In this document: positions 62,612 to 64,000 of the stretch, piece after piece
Layout of the letters: the number at the start of each line of letters is the position of its first letter
Numbering within the stretch: position 1 is the first letter of the stretch
Source of the DNA: Metabacillus rhizolycopersici
Lineage (GTDB): Bacteria; Bacillota; Bacilli; Bacillales; Bacillaceae
Assembly: GCF_020075705.1 (NCBI RefSeq)
Contig: NZ_JAIQUM010000001.1
Location: 124,001 to 188,000 of the forward strand
DNA length: 64,000 nt
Direction: 5' to 3'
Made by a program: the position numbers and the translations under genes
The notes under the pieces: generated by a model
Told to the model about the DNA's origin: nothing
Seen by the model: the letters and a program-made list of their open reading frames with translations, nothing else
Databases searched by the model: none

Positions 62612-63829
62612 TTATAATAATCCTTCTTGTTCATATAAAAACTCATACGATAAATCTATAAATAGATAGTGATTCTGGTTTAAAGGATATGAAAATGTTC
62701 TGATCAAATCACCTTTTTCAATATCACTATAAACATCACTTAGAAATCCTTTTTTATCGGTACGCATTTTGAAGATATTTGCCAAGAAATACGGACGCCA
62801 ACTCCAATTCCTCAAAAAGTATTGTGGCTGTATTTCCCACTTTTCACGCTTAAAGATGTTCACCGATTGTTGAAAACCATCTTCATCACAAATATAAATT
62901 CTAAAGCAACAGTCATCTAATTGAATAGAAAGCTCCTCTAATAATTGATTGTAATCAACATATTGCTTACCAATTTTCGTTATAAGATAATGAATTCGTT
63001 GATGAAAATTTTCTGTAAAACGATAGAGTCTTTCAAGTTTCCTTTTTTCTGTTGAAATATAATGCTGAAACTCTTCCTTTAACATGTCTTTACGATCATC
63101 CCGGCTAACAAATTGTCGCTTTGGCTTAGCTAATAAATAGCCCTGATAGTATCTACCACCGTTTTTCCATGCGTATTGAAGCTGAAAATCGACTTCAATA
63201 TCTTCATATAAAAGAGTGGCACCTATTTTCCTCGCTAACAATGAAATTGAATATAATACATCATAATAAGATTGAAGCGGTGATGATAGGCGTAATGGAT
63301 GTAAATCAATTTTTAAAATATCAGGTGATAGTATTCCAATTCGATCTAAATTACTACTAGCCTTACCAATATTATCAATCGCAATTTTTATGCCATATGT
63401 TCGATAATATGTTAAAAGATGATAGAGTTGATCTACATCTCCCTTAAAATCATGCTCAGTAATCTCCAACACAACTTGCTCGAGTTTTAACCCAGTTTTC
63501 TGCTTTTCTATTAACAATTGAAGAAAGCTCTCCCCATGATCAATCATTAATAAATTCGCATTTCGATTGATAAAAAGATAAAGTTCAGAATCCTGCAACT
63601 GCAAAAATTCTTCGATGGCATAATGTAAAAGATAATCATCCACTTCAATCCGATACTCGTCTGGAACATTTTCATCTTGAAAAAATGGCCCTAAACTTTG
63701 AATAACATCATTTAGTTGAATTCTACCTAAAACCTCATAGCCGATTACCAATTGCTCATCCGCGCTAAAAATTGCTTGGTAATATGGAAATACCTTATCC
63801 AAGTTTGTCATTATATCAAGTGGATCCAT
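62612..63829 (-). CDS. ykuI: EAL-domain c-di-GMP binding protein YkuI
   Basis: A 405-aa protein. Residues about 15-240 form an EAL domain, but the signature reads YEVLGR (31-36) instead of EAL. Further motifs are INRN, LEITEH (121-126), IDNIGKASSN (151-160, where active enzymes have DDFG), KIDLHP and EDIE. Residues about 255-400 form the YkuI_C PAS-like domain. B. subtilis YkuI binds c-di-GMP without proven hydrolysis; the same changes here suggest a receptor. GAAGGAG precedes the ATG. Confidence 0.93.
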   Translation of the reverse strand: MDPLDIMTNLDKVFPYYQAIFSADEQLVIGYEVLGRIQLNDVIQSLGPFFQDENVPDEYRIEVDDYLLHYAIEEFLQLQDSELYLFINRNANLLMIDHGESFLQLLIEKQKTGLKLEQVVLEITEHDFKGDVDQLYHLLTYYRTYGIKIAIDNIGKASSNLDRIGILSPDILKIDLHPLRLSSPLQSYYDVLYSISLLARKIGATLLYEDIEVDFQLQYAWKNGGRYYQGYLLAKPKRQFVSRDDRKDMLKEEFQHYISTEKRKLERLYRFTENFHQRIHYLITKIGKQYVDYNQLLEELSIQLDDCCFRIYICDEDGFQQSVNIFKREKWEIQPQYFLRNWSWRPYFLANIFKMRTDKKGFLSDVYSDIEKGDLIRTFSYPLNQNHYLFIDLSYEFLYEQEGLL

Positions 63830-63903
63830 TGCAATCTCCTTCTTATTATCTTTCTATTGCTTGCATGAAAGGAAATATGGACGAAACGTCTTAACTTCGA
63901 TTA

Positions 63904-63921
63904 ATCTAAATCAATTTAGAT
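63904..63921. promoter_or_regulatory. Palindrome upstream of ykuI
   Basis: ATCTAAAT-CA-ATTTAGAT is a perfect 8-bp inverted repeat about 80 bp before the ykuI start, in promoter position. The binding protein is unknown. Confidence 0.4.
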
Positions 63922-64000
63922 AAAAAATCCAATAATATCAGCAACCTTTATTATTTTGCTGCTGTCATATCACAGGATTGAAATTGTATTTATGCAATAC

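Overview
The window is AT-rich Bacillota DNA from a spore-forming member of the Bacillaceae. It carries sspH (small acid-soluble spore protein) and abbA (antirepressor of the transition-state regulator AbrB). A long stretch runs in the same order as the B. subtilis ykp/fru/ykn/yku neighbourhood: ykpA, sipT, fruA-fruK-fruR, yknZYXW, then later moaD-moaE-mobB-moeA-mobA, ykuV, ykuU, ykuT (mscS), ykuS, dapL, dapH, ccpC, ykuL, abbA, ykuK, ykuJ and ykuI. The species cannot be named from the sequence. No rRNA, tRNA, CRISPR array or prophage was seen, and most genes lie on the minus strand. Layout: 1-9.4 kb holds the end of a CobW-type GTPase, an ABC-F ATPase, a membrane protein, a CPBP protease, a DUF4349 lipoprotein, a LamG-phosphoesterase fusion and signal peptidase I. 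9.4-17.2 kb holds the fructose operon and the sigma-W-type YknWXYZ exporter. 17.3-24.5 kb holds a CysL-like regulator next to a TauE/SafE permease, a globin-coupled chemotaxis transducer, several small genes and a PadR/pentapeptide pair. 24.5-27.3 kb is a gene graveyard with remnants of a KtrA-type potassium channel subunit, an amidohydrolase and a frameshifted gene. 27.3-37.7 kb holds map, DUF445, a TetR/MFS pair, hemY, an AraC/GyrI regulator, a DHA2 efflux pump and a GNAT. 38-46 kb holds the cell-wall nucleotidase YfkN and an ammonium-transporter operon with TnrA/GlnR boxes. 46-64 kb holds sspH, a cold-shock gene with a very long leader, molybdenum cofactor genes and the yku cluster. Regulatory sites are unusually readable. 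They include a perfect Fur box on a strong promoter between ykuI and ykuJ, which drives a short C-rich transcript with its own terminator; the position and features match the iron-sparing small RNA FsrA. There is also a perfect TnrA box and a second near match around the amt promoter, a sigma-W promoter before yknW, a sigma-G promoter before sspH, a cre-like site in the fru operon, and palindromes placed like operators in the TetR/MFS and ykuU promoters. Two dispersed repeat families stand out. The first is a hairpin repeat of about 70-165 bp found at least eight times, just beyond gene 3' ends; its inner stem arms vary together, and four copies carry a perfect DnaA box (TTATCCACA). The second is an element of about 350-380 bp present twice, once on each strand. 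In both copies it begins inside the last codons of an unrelated gene, so both proteins end in MNTP(T/A)T followed by a stop supplied by the element.
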